This document shows positions 1-8,530 of a DNA stretch of 30,515 nucleotides, piece after piece. This stretch comes from JBFGRM01 sp041563675 (GTDB lineage Bacteria > Nitrospirota > Nitrospiria > Nitrospirales > Nitrospiraceae): the NCBI GenBank assembly GCA_041563675.1, contig JBFGRM010000005.1, positions 1 to 30,515 on the forward strand. The letters are read 5' to 3'. Both the position numbers and the translations under genes were made by a program. The stretch's first letter is position 1; each line of letters starts with the position of its first letter. The notes under the pieces are model-generated. The model worked only from the letters and a program-made list of their open reading frames with translations, did not search any database and was not told the DNA's origin.

Positions 1-1
1 A

Positions 2-460
2 GAGGTCATGGGCCAGCCGTTTCAGCAGCTGATCGACGACCTCTTCGAGACGATGTACGAGGCGGACGGTATCGGTTTGGCGGCCCCGCAGGTGTCCATT
101 TCGAAGCAACTCCTCGTCATGGGTCTGCCGGGCGAGGGGGGCTTTCCGGAAACGGTGCTCATCAATCCGAAGATCATGCACTACGGCCCCCAGCTCTCGG
201 AGAACTGGGAAGGATGCTTGAGCGTCGATGGGCTCCGCGGGAAAGTGACGCGGCCGTCCATGGTACGCGTGCAGGCGCTCGACCGAACGGGCGCCGCCGT
301 GGATTTTGAAGCGTCGGGTTTGTACGCGGTCTGCATTCAGCACGAAATGGATCACCTCATTGGAAAACTCTTCCTTGATCGCATGAAGGACCTCTCGTCG
401 CTGACGCAGCTCGACGAATTCGATCATTATTGGAGAAAGGAGCCGGCGACGGTTATATAA
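2..460 (+). CDS. def: Peptide deformylase, 5' end outside the window
   Basis: Removes the formyl group from the N-terminal methionine of nascent proteins in the cytoplasm. All three family motifs are present. Counting from the ATG at position 8, they are GIGLAAPQ (residues 21-28), EGCLS (68-72, with the metal-ligand Cys70) and HEMDH (112-116, two His ligands and catalytic Glu113). The frame is open to the left edge, and the N-terminal segment that family members usually carry before this point is missing. The internal ATG at 8 is therefore not taken as the start, and the true start lies upstream of the window. The C-terminus is intact and ends at a TAA. The ABC exporter gene follows 28 bp later on the same strand. 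Confidence 0.95.
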   Translation, partial: EVMGQPFQQLIDDLFETMYEADGIGLAAPQVSISKQLLVMGLPGEGGFPETVLINPKIMHYGPQLSENWEGCLSVDGLRGKVTRPSMVRVQALDRTGAAVDFEASGLYAVCIQHEMDHLIGKLFLDRMKDLSSLTQLDEFDHYWRKEPATVI

Positions 461-488
461 CTAACCAGCCTGCGTTGATCGGCAGTTT

Positions 489-2213
489 GTGAAATCCCTC
501 CTTCGAGTCCTCACGTATCTCCGTCCGTATCGGACCCTCGCCGCCACCACGTTGGCCTTTGCGCTTTTGACCACGGGGCTCGAGCTTGTGCCTCCCCAGT
601 TGGTCAGGATCGTGATCGATGACGTGATCGGTGGGGGCCGGGAAGACCTGCTCGTCTGGGTCATTCTCGGGTTGCTGGCCGCGCTGGCGGCCCGGAACAT
701 CGGTGCCTCCCTTCGCATTCGTCTCAACAACAAGGTCGAGCAGCAGGTCGTGCACGATCTTCGACGGCAGGTGTTTGCGGCGCTCCAACGCTTGTCCTTG
801 AGCTACTTCGAAAATCGTTCGACCGGCGAAATCATGTCCAGGGTGAGCGGCGATACCGAGCACGTCGAGCGGATTTTCATCGACGGTGTGGAAGGGCTGC
901 TGACCGCTTCGCTGACGCTCATCGGGATCACGGTCATTCTTTTTTGGGTGAACTGGAAACTGGCGCTGCTGGCGTTGCTCCCCATCCCCATCCTCGTCGC
1001 GTCCGCGACGCTGTTCACGCGTCGCGTGCATCACTACTACCATCTCATCCGAAAGGGCGCGGCGGAGCTGAATGCCTATCTGCAGGACGCGCTCTCGGGC
1101 ATCAGAGAGACGATGGGCTTCAACCGCCAGGCCCACGAGCAGACCAGCTTCGACAGCCGGAGCTGGCAATACAGCCAGGGCAACTTGCGGGCGATGTACC
1201 TCTGGTCCATCTACTCGCCGGCCATGATGTTCGTCGGCAGCCTGGGCACGGTCTTGATCCTCTGGTACGGGGCGGGGGAGGTGCGGCGTGAGCACATGAC
1301 GGTCGGGGAGCTGGTCATGTTCCTCGGTTACCTGGCCCTGTTCTACGTGCCGATCAACCAGATCCATTCGGTGAATCACATGCTCCAGCACGCGCTGGCG
1401 GCGAGCGATCGGGTGTTCGAGATCCTCGATACGCCGCCCGACGTCCGTGATCGCCCGGGGGCCGTGCAGCCCGTCCCGCGTCTCTCCGGGGAGGTGGTCT
1501 TTGATCGTGTCGGGTTTCACTACAGACCGGACGTGCCGGTGCTCAGGGAGCTGTCGCTGACCGTCAAGCCCGGCGAGCATATTGCGCTGGTCGGTCCGAG
1601 CGGCGCCGGGAAGAGCACGATGTTGAAGCTGCTCATGCGCTTCTACGACGTGATCGAGGGCGCAGTGTTGATCGACGGCTATGACGTGCGGGATCTCCCC
1701 TTGTCGTTCGTACGGAGCCAGATCGGCCTGGTCCAGCAGGAACCGTTCCTGTTCAATGGGACGGTGCGCGAGAATATTCTGTACGGGGACTTGTCGGCAG
1801 ACCAAGCGCGTATCGAGGATGCGGCGCGCGCTGCACGGGCCCATGACTTCATCGGCGAGCTCCCGGAGGGCTACGACACGTGGATCGGGGAGCGAGGCGT
1901 GAAGCTGTCGGTCGGCCAGAAACAGCGGATTTCAATCGCCCGGGTCTTGCTCAAGGATCCGCCCATCGTCGTGTTCGACGAAGCCACTTCGAATATCGAC
2001 ACGGAGACGGAAGTCAAGATTCGCGAAGCGTTACTCAACCTCACCCGGGGACGCACGACGTTCGTGATCGCCCACCGCCTGTCCACACTGCACCACGTGG
2101 ATCGTATCCTGGTGGTCGAGCAGGGCCGTATCGTGGAGGACGGGGTCCACGAGGAATTGCTGGCGCGAGGCGGGGTCTATGCGGGACTCTACGAGGCCCA
2201 ATTCCAAACGTAG
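489..2213 (+). CDS. ABC exporter, fused permease and ATPase (MsbA/lipid-multidrug type)
   Basis: A 574-residue half-transporter that would work as a homodimer in the inner membrane, exporting a lipid or other hydrophobic substrate. The N-terminal half has about six hydrophobic helices (first ones near residues 15-35 and 55-72). The C-terminal half is a complete ATPase: Walker A GPSGAGKST (369-377), Q-loop in GLVQQEP, signature LSVGQ (473-477), Walker B IVVFDE (ending 498) and H-loop His529. It starts at a GTG. The order permease-ATPase and the length fit the MsbA/multidrug family. The substrate cannot be read from sequence. The gene follows def closely and may be co-transcribed with it. A strong hairpin lies just downstream. 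Confidence 0.93.
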   Translation: MKSLLRVLTYLRPYRTLAATTLAFALLTTGLELVPPQLVRIVIDDVIGGGREDLLVWVILGLLAALAARNIGASLRIRLNNKVEQQVVHDLRRQVFAALQRLSLSYFENRSTGEIMSRVSGDTEHVERIFIDGVEGLLTASLTLIGITVILFWVNWKLALLALLPIPILVASATLFTRRVHHYYHLIRKGAAELNAYLQDALSGIRETMGFNRQAHEQTSFDSRSWQYSQGNLRAMYLWSIYSPAMMFVGSLGTVLILWYGAGEVRREHMTVGELVMFLGYLALFYVPINQIHSVNHMLQHALAASDRVFEILDTPPDVRDRPGAVQPVPRLSGEVVFDRVGFHYRPDVPVLRELSLTVKPGEHIALVGPSGAGKSTMLKLLMRFYDVIEGAVLIDGYDVRDLPLSFVRSQIGLVQQEPFLFNGTVRENILYGDLSADQARIEDAARAARAHDFIGELPEGYDTWIGERGVKLSVGQKQRISIARVLLKDPPIVVFDEATSNIDTETEVKIREALLNLTRGRTTFVIAHRLSTLHHVDRILVVEQGRIVEDGVHEELLARGGVYAGLYEAQFQT

Positions 2214-2233
2214 GACTAAGCAGGCTTTCGGCG

Positions 2234-2264
2234 TTCCCTCTCCCTCCGGAGTAGGGAGAGGGAA
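2234..2264. repeat. Perfect 12-bp stem hairpin after the ABC exporter
   Basis: The arms TTCCCTCTCCCT (2234-2245) and AGGGAGAGGGAA (2253-2264) are exact reverse complements around a 7-base loop. It lies 20 bp after the exporter stop codon and could stop or stabilise that transcript. No T-run follows on the plus strand, so it is not a classical intrinsic terminator. Related CCCTCTCC/GGAGAGGG pairs recur at 12154-12303, so it also belongs to a dispersed repeat family. Confidence 0.75.
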
Positions 2265-2337
2265 AAGAACGAGCGCAAGACCGACGTCGTTTCATGAAGT
2301 GCGCCAAGGCCTGGTGCGCAGGTAGCGGCGTGAGCGG

Positions 2338-2367
2338 TTGCAGAGCGCGCGAGGGTCTCGGTATACT
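2338..2367 (+). promoter_or_regulatory. Candidate sigma-70 promoter for the 2397 gene
   Basis: TTGCAG (2338-2343) and TATACT (2362-2367) are separated by 18 bases. Transcription would begin about 23 bases before the ATG at 2397. This is a match to consensus only. Confidence 0.4.
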
Positions 2368-2396
2368 GCGCGACAGCATGACCGAGGTGGGCTGGA

Positions 2397-2591
2397 ATGG
2401 TCTTAATTTTTGAGCACGATCCGCTGGATACGGAGGATGCGCGCGGGCGCTTTTACCACGTGTGTCAGGGCAGGATCGACAAGAACGAGCTGAACGTTCC
2501 TCCGCCCGACGCGCCCTACGAATGCGCCGCGTGCGGGATCGAGCTCGAAACAGAAGATTTCATGGTTGCGAGAATGAAAGGTTCAGTGTGA
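2397..2591 (+). CDS. Small conserved-looking protein with a Cys pair, function unknown
   Basis: A 64-residue protein not assigned to a family. A CAAC motif sits near residues 43-46, but only one Cys pair is present, so a metal site would need a partner or dimerisation. The start is ATG, preceded by a purine-rich GAGGTGGG stretch and a candidate promoter. It is mostly acidic and has no membrane segment or signal peptide. The next gene also encodes a very small Cys-rich protein, and the two may be related in job. It is accepted as real because of the start signals and position between strong features, but the evidence is modest. Confidence 0.65.
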   Translation: MVLIFEHDPLDTEDARGRFYHVCQGRIDKNELNVPPPDAPYECAACGIELETEDFMVARMKGSV

Positions 2592-2678
2592 AAGGAGGCT
2601 CGGGGCGAGGGGCACGTGGCGAGGGTATGACTAAACATCCGAGCCCAGGGCCAGTAGCCACGCGTAGGAGGTGATGTG

Positions 2679-2885
2679 GTGTCCAGTGGAGGCCGGCGAA
2701 CAGTATCCGTGATGCGCGGGTTAATGATGCTGTGCGACACCTGCTACGGCGAGGTGATGCACGAGAAGCTCGTTGATGAGAAGAACTACGTCTCCGACCA
2801 CGAGGCCTTGTTTGATGTGATCTGCCCGGGCTGCCACGACCTCAATCGCCCGCTCGTCGACGACATGCTCGGCTCATCGGAATAG
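2679..2885 (+). CDS. Small CxxC/CxxC putative zinc-binding protein
   Basis: A protein of 68 residues with two Cys pairs, CDTC and CPGC, about 35 residues apart, which is the pattern of a small zinc ribbon or knuckle. An excellent ribosome binding site (AGGAGGTGA, 2666-2674) precedes two tandem GTG codons at 2676 and 2679. The second has the better 7-base spacing and is chosen here. ATG codons at 2712 and 2724 are alternatives that would still keep both Cys pairs. No family is recognised. It ends just before the array hairpin at 2896-2970, opposite a convergent gene. Confidence 0.7.
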   Translation: MSSGGRRTVSVMRGLMMLCDTCYGEVMHEKLVDEKNYVSDHEALFDVICPGCHDLNRPLVDDMLGSSE

Positions 2886-2895
2886 AAAAGAAGAC

Positions 2896-2970
2896 GTAAC
2901 TCGGTAAATAGGTAATTGGGTAATTGAGGAGCTTCGAGTTACCTATTTACCCAATTACCCAATTACCTCC
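2896..2970. repeat. Hairpin with period-8 GTAATTGG-type array arms
   Basis: The left arm (2903-2929) is a degenerate tandem array with units like GTAAATAG, GTAATTGG and GTAATTGA. The right arm (2936-2970) is the reverse-complement type, with TTACC and ATTACCC units. The spacer is short (about 9 bases). GTAACTC (2896-2902) also pairs with GAGTTAC (2936-2942), so alternative folds exist. It sits between two convergent genes, where it could act as a two-way transcription stop. A related structure is at 6602-6692. Confidence 0.8.
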
Positions 2971-3315
2971 TCACTTGCACTGCTTCCCGTCGAACACCAT
3001 GCAGTCTGACTCACCGGCAACCACCTTCCACGACTTCAAGTACACAACCTTGTGCCCCGGCTTGACCTCGGCCACGAGGTCGATCATGCCCATAATGGGA
3101 AGCTTCTTAAGGTGGGGCATGGCTGCGTCGCCGGCTTTCACGATCACGATTCCACTGTCGGACGAGATAAAGAGAAAGCCGCGCTTCGCATCAACATCGA
3201 TGATCGGGCTGAAATAGCTCCTGTCGGCTGCCAGCGCAGTGCCTGCCAGACAGAATCCCGCCAGAAGGCCGACACAGGCAATCCAGATGAAGCTCCGTCG
3301 GAAGAAACGCCGCAT
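2971..3315 (-). CDS. Small exported protein, function unknown
   Basis: A 114-residue protein with a clear signal peptide: basic start (MRRFFRR), hydrophobic core, and a likely cleavage after ALA near residue 30. The mature part is about 85 residues, beta-rich in appearance, with two cysteines near the C-terminus (in SDCMVF and KQCK) that could form a disulfide in the periplasm. The ATG has a strong GGAGGAGG ribosome site upstream. No family is recognised. It lies downstream of the sulfur operon on the same strand, with a 131-bp gap, and probably is not part of it. Confidence 0.75.
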   Translation of the reverse strand: MRRFFRRSFIWIACVGLLAGFCLAGTALAADRSYFSPIIDVDAKRGFLFISSDSGIVIVKAGDAAMPHLKKLPIMGMIDLVAEVKPGHKVVYLKSWKVVAGESDCMVFDGKQCK

Positions 3316-3446
3316 AACCTCCTCCCATCCCTGGCAAATGAGGGACCTGCCCTTGCTTGGGCATCGGATGATTATTTCATGCGGCGAAGCCTTGGGTCTA
3401 GAGGAATTTATCGCGGGAGCGGCGTCCCAGGAGCCTCCCAGGGCCC

Positions 3447-3926
3447 TCAGACCACTCGAAATTCCGCAGGCCGGACGTGCTGGTCCGTGATCCAGAATGC
3501 CCGAAGATCGGGCCTGGCTTTGTTTTCCAGTGAAATGATCAAGTAGGCGGCCTCAGGATAGTAGGCGAGCCCGATGTCCGTCTGGGAGGGGTAGGCGGGG
3601 GAATGGGTGTGGGAATGGTAGATCACGCTGAGCTCCAAGTCGCGCTGGCGGATGTCCTTGAACGCCGCAAGGAGCTCTTTGGGATCCATGAAATAGGCCA
3701 CCTCTGCGCGAGTCGTCTCGCTGAGCTCGCCCAATTGCTTCACATTCGCCTCTTGGAAGACCTGGACCGCGCGCTGGTCCCGCGCGATGGTGTTCGTGAT
3801 CGGATAATGGGCCAAGACCCGGCCATTTTTGCCGGCGAGCAGCCCGCAGCATTCGAAGGGGTCCAATTCCCGCGCATGCGCGAGCATCTCGTCCACGATG
3901 GTCTGGGGCAGGGTCAGGGAAGACAC
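3447..3926 (-). CDS. JAMM-family metalloprotease, Mec-like (sulfur-carrier processing)
   Basis: A 159-residue zinc isopeptidase domain. The JAMM signature is complete: Glu25 (in ECCGLL), His104-x-His106, then Ser114 and Asp117 (HSHTHSPAYPSQTD). In Mycobacterium tuberculosis the homologue Mec+ cuts cysteine from the CysO-cysteine adduct. Related enzymes QbsD and HcyD trim the C-terminus of sulfur carriers. This is the last gene of an eight-gene operon that also has two carriers and two E1-like enzymes. It starts with GTG, one base after the stop of the upstream ThiF/MoeB gene. Here it could serve both trimming and cysteine release. The specific role is inference from context. Confidence 0.9.
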   Translation of the reverse strand: MSSLTLPQTIVDEMLAHARELDPFECCGLLAGKNGRVLAHYPITNTIARDQRAVQVFQEANVKQLGELSETTRAEVAYFMDPKELLAAFKDIRQRDLELSVIYHSHTHSPAYPSQTDIGLAYYPEAAYLIISLENKARPDLRAFWITDQHVRPAEFRVV

Positions 3927-3927
3927 G

Positions 3928-4743
3928 TCAGAGAGTACAAGAGACCGAGTAATCTTGGCTCAGATCCCGGATCGTGGGGTTGGCTCCGCAGAGGGGGCAG
4001 GCCGGATCTTTCGGCCTGGACACCTTCCGGAACTGCATTTCCAGGGCGTCGTAAATCAGGAGGCGATCCGCCAGGGTCTCGCCGATACCCAAAATCTCCT
4101 TGATGGCTTCGGCGGCCTGGAGCACACCGATCGTGCCCGCCAGGACGCCAAGCACGCCGGCCTCCTGGCAATTCGGGACGAGGCCAGCGGGGGGTGGCTC
4201 CGGGTAGAGACACCGGTAACAGGGATACCCCTGGTGTGGCTTGATGGTGGTGAGCTGGCCCTCGAAGCGGAAGATGCTGCCGGACACGAGGGTCTTCTTG
4301 GCGAAGTAGCAGGCGTCGTTGACCAGAAACCTCGTGGAGAAATTGTCCGACCCGTCCAACACGATGTCGTAATCGGGCAGAAGGCGCATGACGTTCTCGG
4401 CCGACACGTTCTCCTGGTAGGTCTTGATCGTGATGTCGGGATTCAGCGAGGCAAGGGTCTGCCGCCCAGATTCGACCTTGGGCACGCCGACGGTGGCCGT
4501 CGAATGGAGAATTTGCCGCTGCAGGTTGGACAGGTCCACGACATCGCCGTCGACGAGGCCGACGGTGCCGATGCCGGCCGCAGCCAGGTACAGTGCCGCC
4601 GGCGAGCCCAGTCCTCCCGCGCCGATCACGAGGACTTTGGCCTGCGCCAGCTTCTTCTGCCCCTTCCCGCCGACTTCCTGCAGGATGATGTGCCGGCTGT
4701 ATCGGGTAACCTGTTCGTCGGTAAAGTCCATACTCAAACTCAT
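3928..4743 (-). CDS. E1-like sulfur-carrier adenylyltransferase (ThiF/MoeB/HesA family), copy 1
   Basis: Activates the C-terminal glycine of a ubiquitin-like carrier by adenylation, before sulfur transfer. In 271 residues it has the nucleotide loop GAGGLGSP (41-48), the NLQRQ motif (73-77), DGSDNF (130-134), Zn ligands C175/C178 and C249/C252, and the candidate catalytic Cys192 (in CQEAG). The C-terminal rhodanese domain of MoeZ-type enzymes is absent, so sulfur must come from elsewhere. It starts at ATG 4743, with ATG 4731 as an alternative. It is close to, but distinct from, copy 2 at 6683. By position its likely partner is the CysO-like carrier two genes upstream. Confidence 0.92.
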   Translation of the reverse strand: MSLSMDFTDEQVTRYSRHIILQEVGGKGQKKLAQAKVLVIGAGGLGSPAALYLAAAGIGTVGLVDGDVVDLSNLQRQILHSTATVGVPKVESGRQTLASLNPDITIKTYQENVSAENVMRLLPDYDIVLDGSDNFSTRFLVNDACYFAKKTLVSGSIFRFEGQLTTIKPHQGYPCYRCLYPEPPPAGLVPNCQEAGVLGVLAGTIGVLQAAEAIKEILGIGETLADRLLIYDALEMQFRKVSRPKDPACPLCGANPTIRDLSQDYSVSCTL

Positions 4744-4744
4744 G

Positions 4745-4778
4745 GGCTCGGGGCTAGAGGCAAGGGGCTAGGGGGGAG
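4745..4778. repeat. Period-7 GGCTAGG tandem array
   Basis: Four to five degenerate 7-base units follow each other without gaps: GGCTCGG, GGCTAGA, GGCAAGG, GGCTAGG. It lies in the 76-bp gap between the NIL-domain gene and the first ThiF/MoeB gene, inside the operon. A weak reverse-complement arm may lie near 4787-4815. It belongs to the same kind of structure as other arrays in the window but has its own unit sequence. Confidence 0.6.
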
Positions 4779-4819
4779 TATTCCGCTCGCCTCGTGCGCC
4801 GGGCCTCTTGCCCAAGTCT

Positions 4820-5059
4820 TCATTCGACGATGTTCAACTCAATGGGATCGACCACACAGCCCTTGTCCCGCAGACCGGTGACCGCGCGCTCGATCTCGGC
4901 GGTCTCGCCGCTCAGCTCGACGTCCGCCCACCCCGTGCCCTCGCGAACGCCGGCCTGGCGGACATTGGTGACCACCTTGTACTCGTGGCCGATCTCGTAC
5001 AGGATCGGCTCCTTGACCTTGTTCTCCGGGAACCGGATATGGAAGCGCAGATTCGGCAT
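4820..5059 (-). CDS. Stand-alone NIL-domain protein
   Basis: A 79-residue protein matching the NIL domain, an ACT-like ferredoxin fold found at the C-terminus of methionine ABC transporter ATPases and in proteins of anaerobic homocysteine synthesis. There is no other domain. It includes one cysteine (in DKGCVVDP, about residue 68). The ATG lies one base beyond the CysO-like stop codon, so translation is probably coupled. In this operon it may act as a ligand-binding regulator, sensing a sulfur amino acid, or as a partner of the PLP enzyme. Family membership is confident; role is inference. Confidence 0.8.
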   Translation of the reverse strand: MPNLRFHIRFPENKVKEPILYEIGHEYKVVTNVRQAGVREGTGWADVELSGETAEIERAVTGLRDKGCVVDPIELNIVE

Positions 5060-5060
5060 C

Positions 5061-5333
5061 CTACCCTCCGGCGATCGCAGGCACGATTGAGACCTCGTCG
5101 CCGTCCTTCAAGGTCGTGGCCTTGCCGTTGAGAAACCGGACGTCTTCCTCATTCACGTAGACGTTGACGAACCGGCGCAGCTCGCCCTGTTCGTCACAGA
5201 GGCGGCTCTTGATGCCCGGATGGTTCGCCTCGAGATTATCGATGAGCTCCGCCAGGCTGGTGCCCTTCATCTCGACTTCGCCCTGGTTCTTGGTCAGTGT
5301 CCGCAGCGGAGTGGGTATCCGAACCTTGATCAC
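5061..5333 (-). CDS. cysO: CysO-like ubiquitin-fold sulfur carrier
   Basis: A 90-residue MoaD/ThiS-type carrier ending exactly in Gly-Gly, the residue that is adenylated and thiocarboxylated. The C-terminal half (RFVNVYVNEEDVRF, then a DGDEVSIVPA segment) closely resembles M. tuberculosis CysO as remembered, more than MoaD of molybdopterin synthesis. It starts at GTG 5333, overlapping the threonine synthase stop in GTGA. The nearby Mec-type protease and E1 enzyme support a role in donating sulfide for cysteine or homocysteine. Unlike the second carrier at 8527, it needs no C-terminal trimming. Confidence 0.87.
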   Translation of the reverse strand: MIKVRIPTPLRTLTKNQGEVEMKGTSLAELIDNLEANHPGIKSRLCDEQGELRRFVNVYVNEEDVRFLNGKATTLKDGDEVSIVPAIAGG

Positions 5334-6577
5334 GCAACGCCTCCGTTTTTTCCCATTTTGAACGTCTTTTCAAAGCTGACCAGGCTTGGTTGGATTCGGA
5401 CGGGGCGACCGACCGCATCGACGACCGCTTCCTGCGTCTTGAGTCCGTTGCCGGTGATATAGGCCACGGTCACATCGTTCTTCCGGATCAACCCCTGCTT
5501 CGCGAGCTTGCGGAGCACGCCGACGGTCACGCCACCGGCGGTCTCGGCGAAGATGCCCTCGGTCTGCGCCAGGAGCTTGATGCCCTCGACGATCTCGTCA
5601 TCCGACACCATGTCCATCGTGCCGCCGCTCTCGGCCGCGGTGCGCAGCGCATAATAGCCGTCGGCGGGATTGCCGATCGCCAGAGACTTGGCGATCGTAT
5701 TCGGCTTGACCGGCTTGAAGAAATCGCGCCCGGCCTTGTGTGCGGTGGCGATCGGGGAACAGCCCTCGGCCTGTGCGCCGTTGATCTTGGTCGGCACCGA
5801 ATCGATCAGTCCCACATGCTTCAGCTCGTTCAAGCCCTTCCAAATCTTGGTCAGGAGGGAGCCCGACGCCATCGGGATGATGACCTGGTCCGGCGCCCGC
5901 CATCCAAGTTGCTCGGCCGTCTCGTACGCCAGGCTCTTGGAGCCTTCCGCGTAATACGGCCGAATGTTGATATTCACGAAGGCCCAGCCGTGCTCCCCGG
6001 CGATCTCGCTGCAGAGCCGGTTCACGTCGTCGTAATTGCCCTCGATCTCCACGACGTTGGGGCGATAGATCAGGTTGCCGAGCACCTTGGCCGCTTCAAG
6101 GTCGCCAGGGATGAAGACGTAGCACTGCATCCCGGCCGCGGCGGCGTGGGCGGCGACGGAGTTCGCCAGGTTGCCGGTCGACGCGCAGGCGACGGTTTCG
6201 TATCCCAGCTCCCTCGCACGGGTGAGTGCGACGGACACCACGCGGTCCTTGAACGAGAGGGTGGGGTGGTTGACCGTGTCGTTCTTGATATACAGCTCGT
6301 CGAGCCCCAAATACGCGCCCAGGTTTTTCGCGCGCACCAGGGGTGTGAACCCGGCGTGGGGGCCGACGATCGACTGCCCTTCGACGGGCAGGAGGTCGAT
6401 GTACCGCCACATGCTCTTCGGCCCTTCCTCGACACGCCGCCGGGAGATGACGCGCTTGATCTCGTCGTAGCTGTACTTCACCTCCAGGGGGCCGAAACAC
6501 ATCTCGCAGACGTGAATCGCGGCTGTGGGGTATTCTTTCCCGCACTCTCGACAGACCAAGGCTTTCATCTTACTCAT
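5330..6577 (-). CDS. thrC: Threonine synthase-type PLP enzyme with N-terminal zinc ribbon
   Basis: A 415-residue fold-type II PLP enzyme; the family converts O-phosphohomoserine to threonine. The N-terminus has four cysteines (C9, C12, C24, C27), a rubredoxin-like ribbon typical of one threonine synthase class. The PLP lysine is K110 in HPTLSFKDR, and CASTGNLANS (131-140) is the substrate and phosphate loop. It starts at ATG 6577. The gene overlaps the CysO-like carrier by four bases and sits inside a sulfur-carrier operon. It may make threonine simply by shared control. It could instead accept thiocarboxylate sulfur to form homocysteine from O-phosphohomoserine; that is a hypothesis. Confidence 0.9.
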   Translation of the reverse strand: MSKMKALVCRECGKEYPTAAIHVCEMCFGPLEVKYSYDEIKRVISRRRVEEGPKSMWRYIDLLPVEGQSIVGPHAGFTPLVRAKNLGAYLGLDELYIKNDTVNHPTLSFKDRVVSVALTRARELGYETVACASTGNLANSVAAHAAAAGMQCYVFIPGDLEAAKVLGNLIYRPNVVEIEGNYDDVNRLCSEIAGEHGWAFVNINIRPYYAEGSKSLAYETAEQLGWRAPDQVIIPMASGSLLTKIWKGLNELKHVGLIDSVPTKINGAQAEGCSPIATAHKAGRDFFKPVKPNTIAKSLAIGNPADGYYALRTAAESGGTMDMVSDDEIVEGIKLLAQTEGIFAETAGGVTVGVLRKLAKQGLIRKNDVTVAYITGNGLKTQEAVVDAVGRPVRIQPSLVSFEKTFKMGKNGGVA

Positions 6578-6601
6578 GATCGCAACCGTGTTTTAGGTGA
6601 T

Positions 6602-6692
6602 GGTAAGTCGGTAAGTGGGTAAATGGGTAATTGGGGCAGGAGACAAGTCCCGAGTTCTTGAATTACCCATTTACCCACTTACCTAGTTACCC
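6602..6692. repeat. Hairpin with period-8 GTAAGTGG-type array arms
   Basis: The left arm (6602-6636) reads as gapless 8-base units GTAAGTCG, GTAAGTGG, GTAAATGG, GTAATTGG. The right arm (6660-6692) carries matching reverse-complement units (ATTACCCA, TTTACCCA, CTTACCTA, GTTACCC). The arms pair over about 30 bases around a spacer near 23 bases. The right arm overlaps the 3' end of the second ThiF/MoeB gene and contains its stop codon. It lies between two genes of the same operon, so a hairpin here could lower read-through or set mRNA stability. Confidence 0.82.
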
Positions 6693-7498
6693 GCTTCTTT
6701 GAGTACGCAGGCCTCCTGCTCGTGGTCGATCAACTCCGTGATCGTTGGATTCTCGCCGCACAACGCGCAATTCGGGTTGCGTTTGATCCTGATCTCGCGG
6801 AATTCGGTTCGGCGCCCGTCGAAGTCCAGGAGACGATCGGTCAGCAGCCGGCCGGCTCCAAGGATCACTTTCAACGCCTCGGTCGCCTGGATGGTGCCGA
6901 TGATGCCCGCCAGGACACCGATGACCCCGGCCTCCTGGCAGCTCGCGACAAGGCCGGGCGGCGGCGGCTGCTTGAAGACGCATCGGTAGCAGGCGGACTG
7001 TCCCGGGAGGATCGTGGTCACGCGCCCTTCGAATCGTAAAATCCCGCCGTGCACCAGCGGCTTCTTCGCGAAAAAACACGCATCGTTGATGAGGAACTTC
7101 GCCGGAAAGTTGTCGACGCCGTCGATCACCACGTCGTAGTCGGAGATGATCGTGACGGCGTTCCCGGATACGAGCCGGTCTTCATAAGTCACGACCTGCA
7201 CGTCGGGGTTCAACGCCTGGATCTTCTCCTTGGCCGACGTGACCTTGGGGCGGCCGACATCGGGTGTGTGATGAATGATCTGCCGCTGCAGGTTGGAGAG
7301 ATCGACCGCATCCGCATCGATGACGCCGATCGTGCCGACGCCCGCGGCGGCAAGGTAGAGTCCCGCAGGGGAGCCAAGACCGCCCGCACCCACCAGCAGG
7401 ATCTTGGCCTTTGAGATCTTGCGTTGCCCCTTGCCGCCCACCTCGGGCAGGAGGATGTGACGGCTGTAACGGGTGACTTGTTCGTCGGTGAAGTCCAT
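6683..7498 (-). CDS. E1-like sulfur-carrier adenylyltransferase (ThiF/MoeB/HesA family), copy 2
   Basis: A 271-residue paralogue of the 3928 gene with the same plan: GAGGLGSP (37-44), NLQRQ, DGVDNF, Zn ligands C170/C173 and C244/C247, and candidate catalytic Cys187 (in CQEAG). It has no rhodanese domain. A TTG two codons upstream (7504) is an alternative start, but ATG 7498 matches the MDFTDEQ start seen within copy 1. By position its likely partner is the ThiS-like carrier and cysteine synthase upstream. Its last codons lie within a period-8 repeat arm. The two copies look like an old duplication that specialised on separate carriers; specificity is inference. Confidence 0.9.
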   Translation of the reverse strand: MDFTDEQVTRYSRHILLPEVGGKGQRKISKAKILLVGAGGLGSPAGLYLAAAGVGTIGVIDADAVDLSNLQRQIIHHTPDVGRPKVTSAKEKIQALNPDVQVVTYEDRLVSGNAVTIISDYDVVIDGVDNFPAKFLINDACFFAKKPLVHGGILRFEGRVTTILPGQSACYRCVFKQPPPPGLVASCQEAGVIGVLAGIIGTIQATEALKVILGAGRLLTDRLLDFDGRRTEFREIRIKRNPNCALCGENPTITELIDHEQEACVLKEAGN

Positions 7499-7508
7499 AG
7501 CCAAATTC

Positions 7509-7600
7509 GTGAGGCGTGAGGCGTCGGACGATCGGAAAAGAAATCCGGTGAGTTCGTCCCGTTGTTGACCCCTTACGTCTTACCCCTGACGCCTCACGAG

Positions 7601-7601
<1 letters not shown>
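7509..7601. repeat. Hairpin with period-7 GTGAGGC-type array arms
   Basis: The left arm (7509-7530) has GTGAGGC units. The right arm (7567-7601) has the reverse-complement type, CCCTTAC, GTCTTAC, CCCTGAC, GCCTCAC. The spacer is about 40 bases. It fills most of the gap between the cysteine synthase stop and the second ThiF/MoeB gene. The outermost part of the right arm touches the cysteine synthase stop codon. Confidence 0.75.

Positions 7602-8526
<925 letters not shown>

Positions 8527-8530
<4 letters not shown>

Noticed and set aside
453..1844. Minus-strand open frame of 463 codons opposite the ABC exporter
   Set aside because: No motif, and it lies opposite a complete permease-ATPase frame.
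2234..2264. Rho-independent terminator
   Set aside because: The stem is perfect, but no T-run follows on the plus strand. It was kept only as a repeat hairpin.
3928..7498. Rhodanese domains in the two ThiF/MoeB enzymes
   Set aside because: Both proteins end soon after the second zinc Cys pair, leaving no room for the extra domain of MoeZ-type enzymes.
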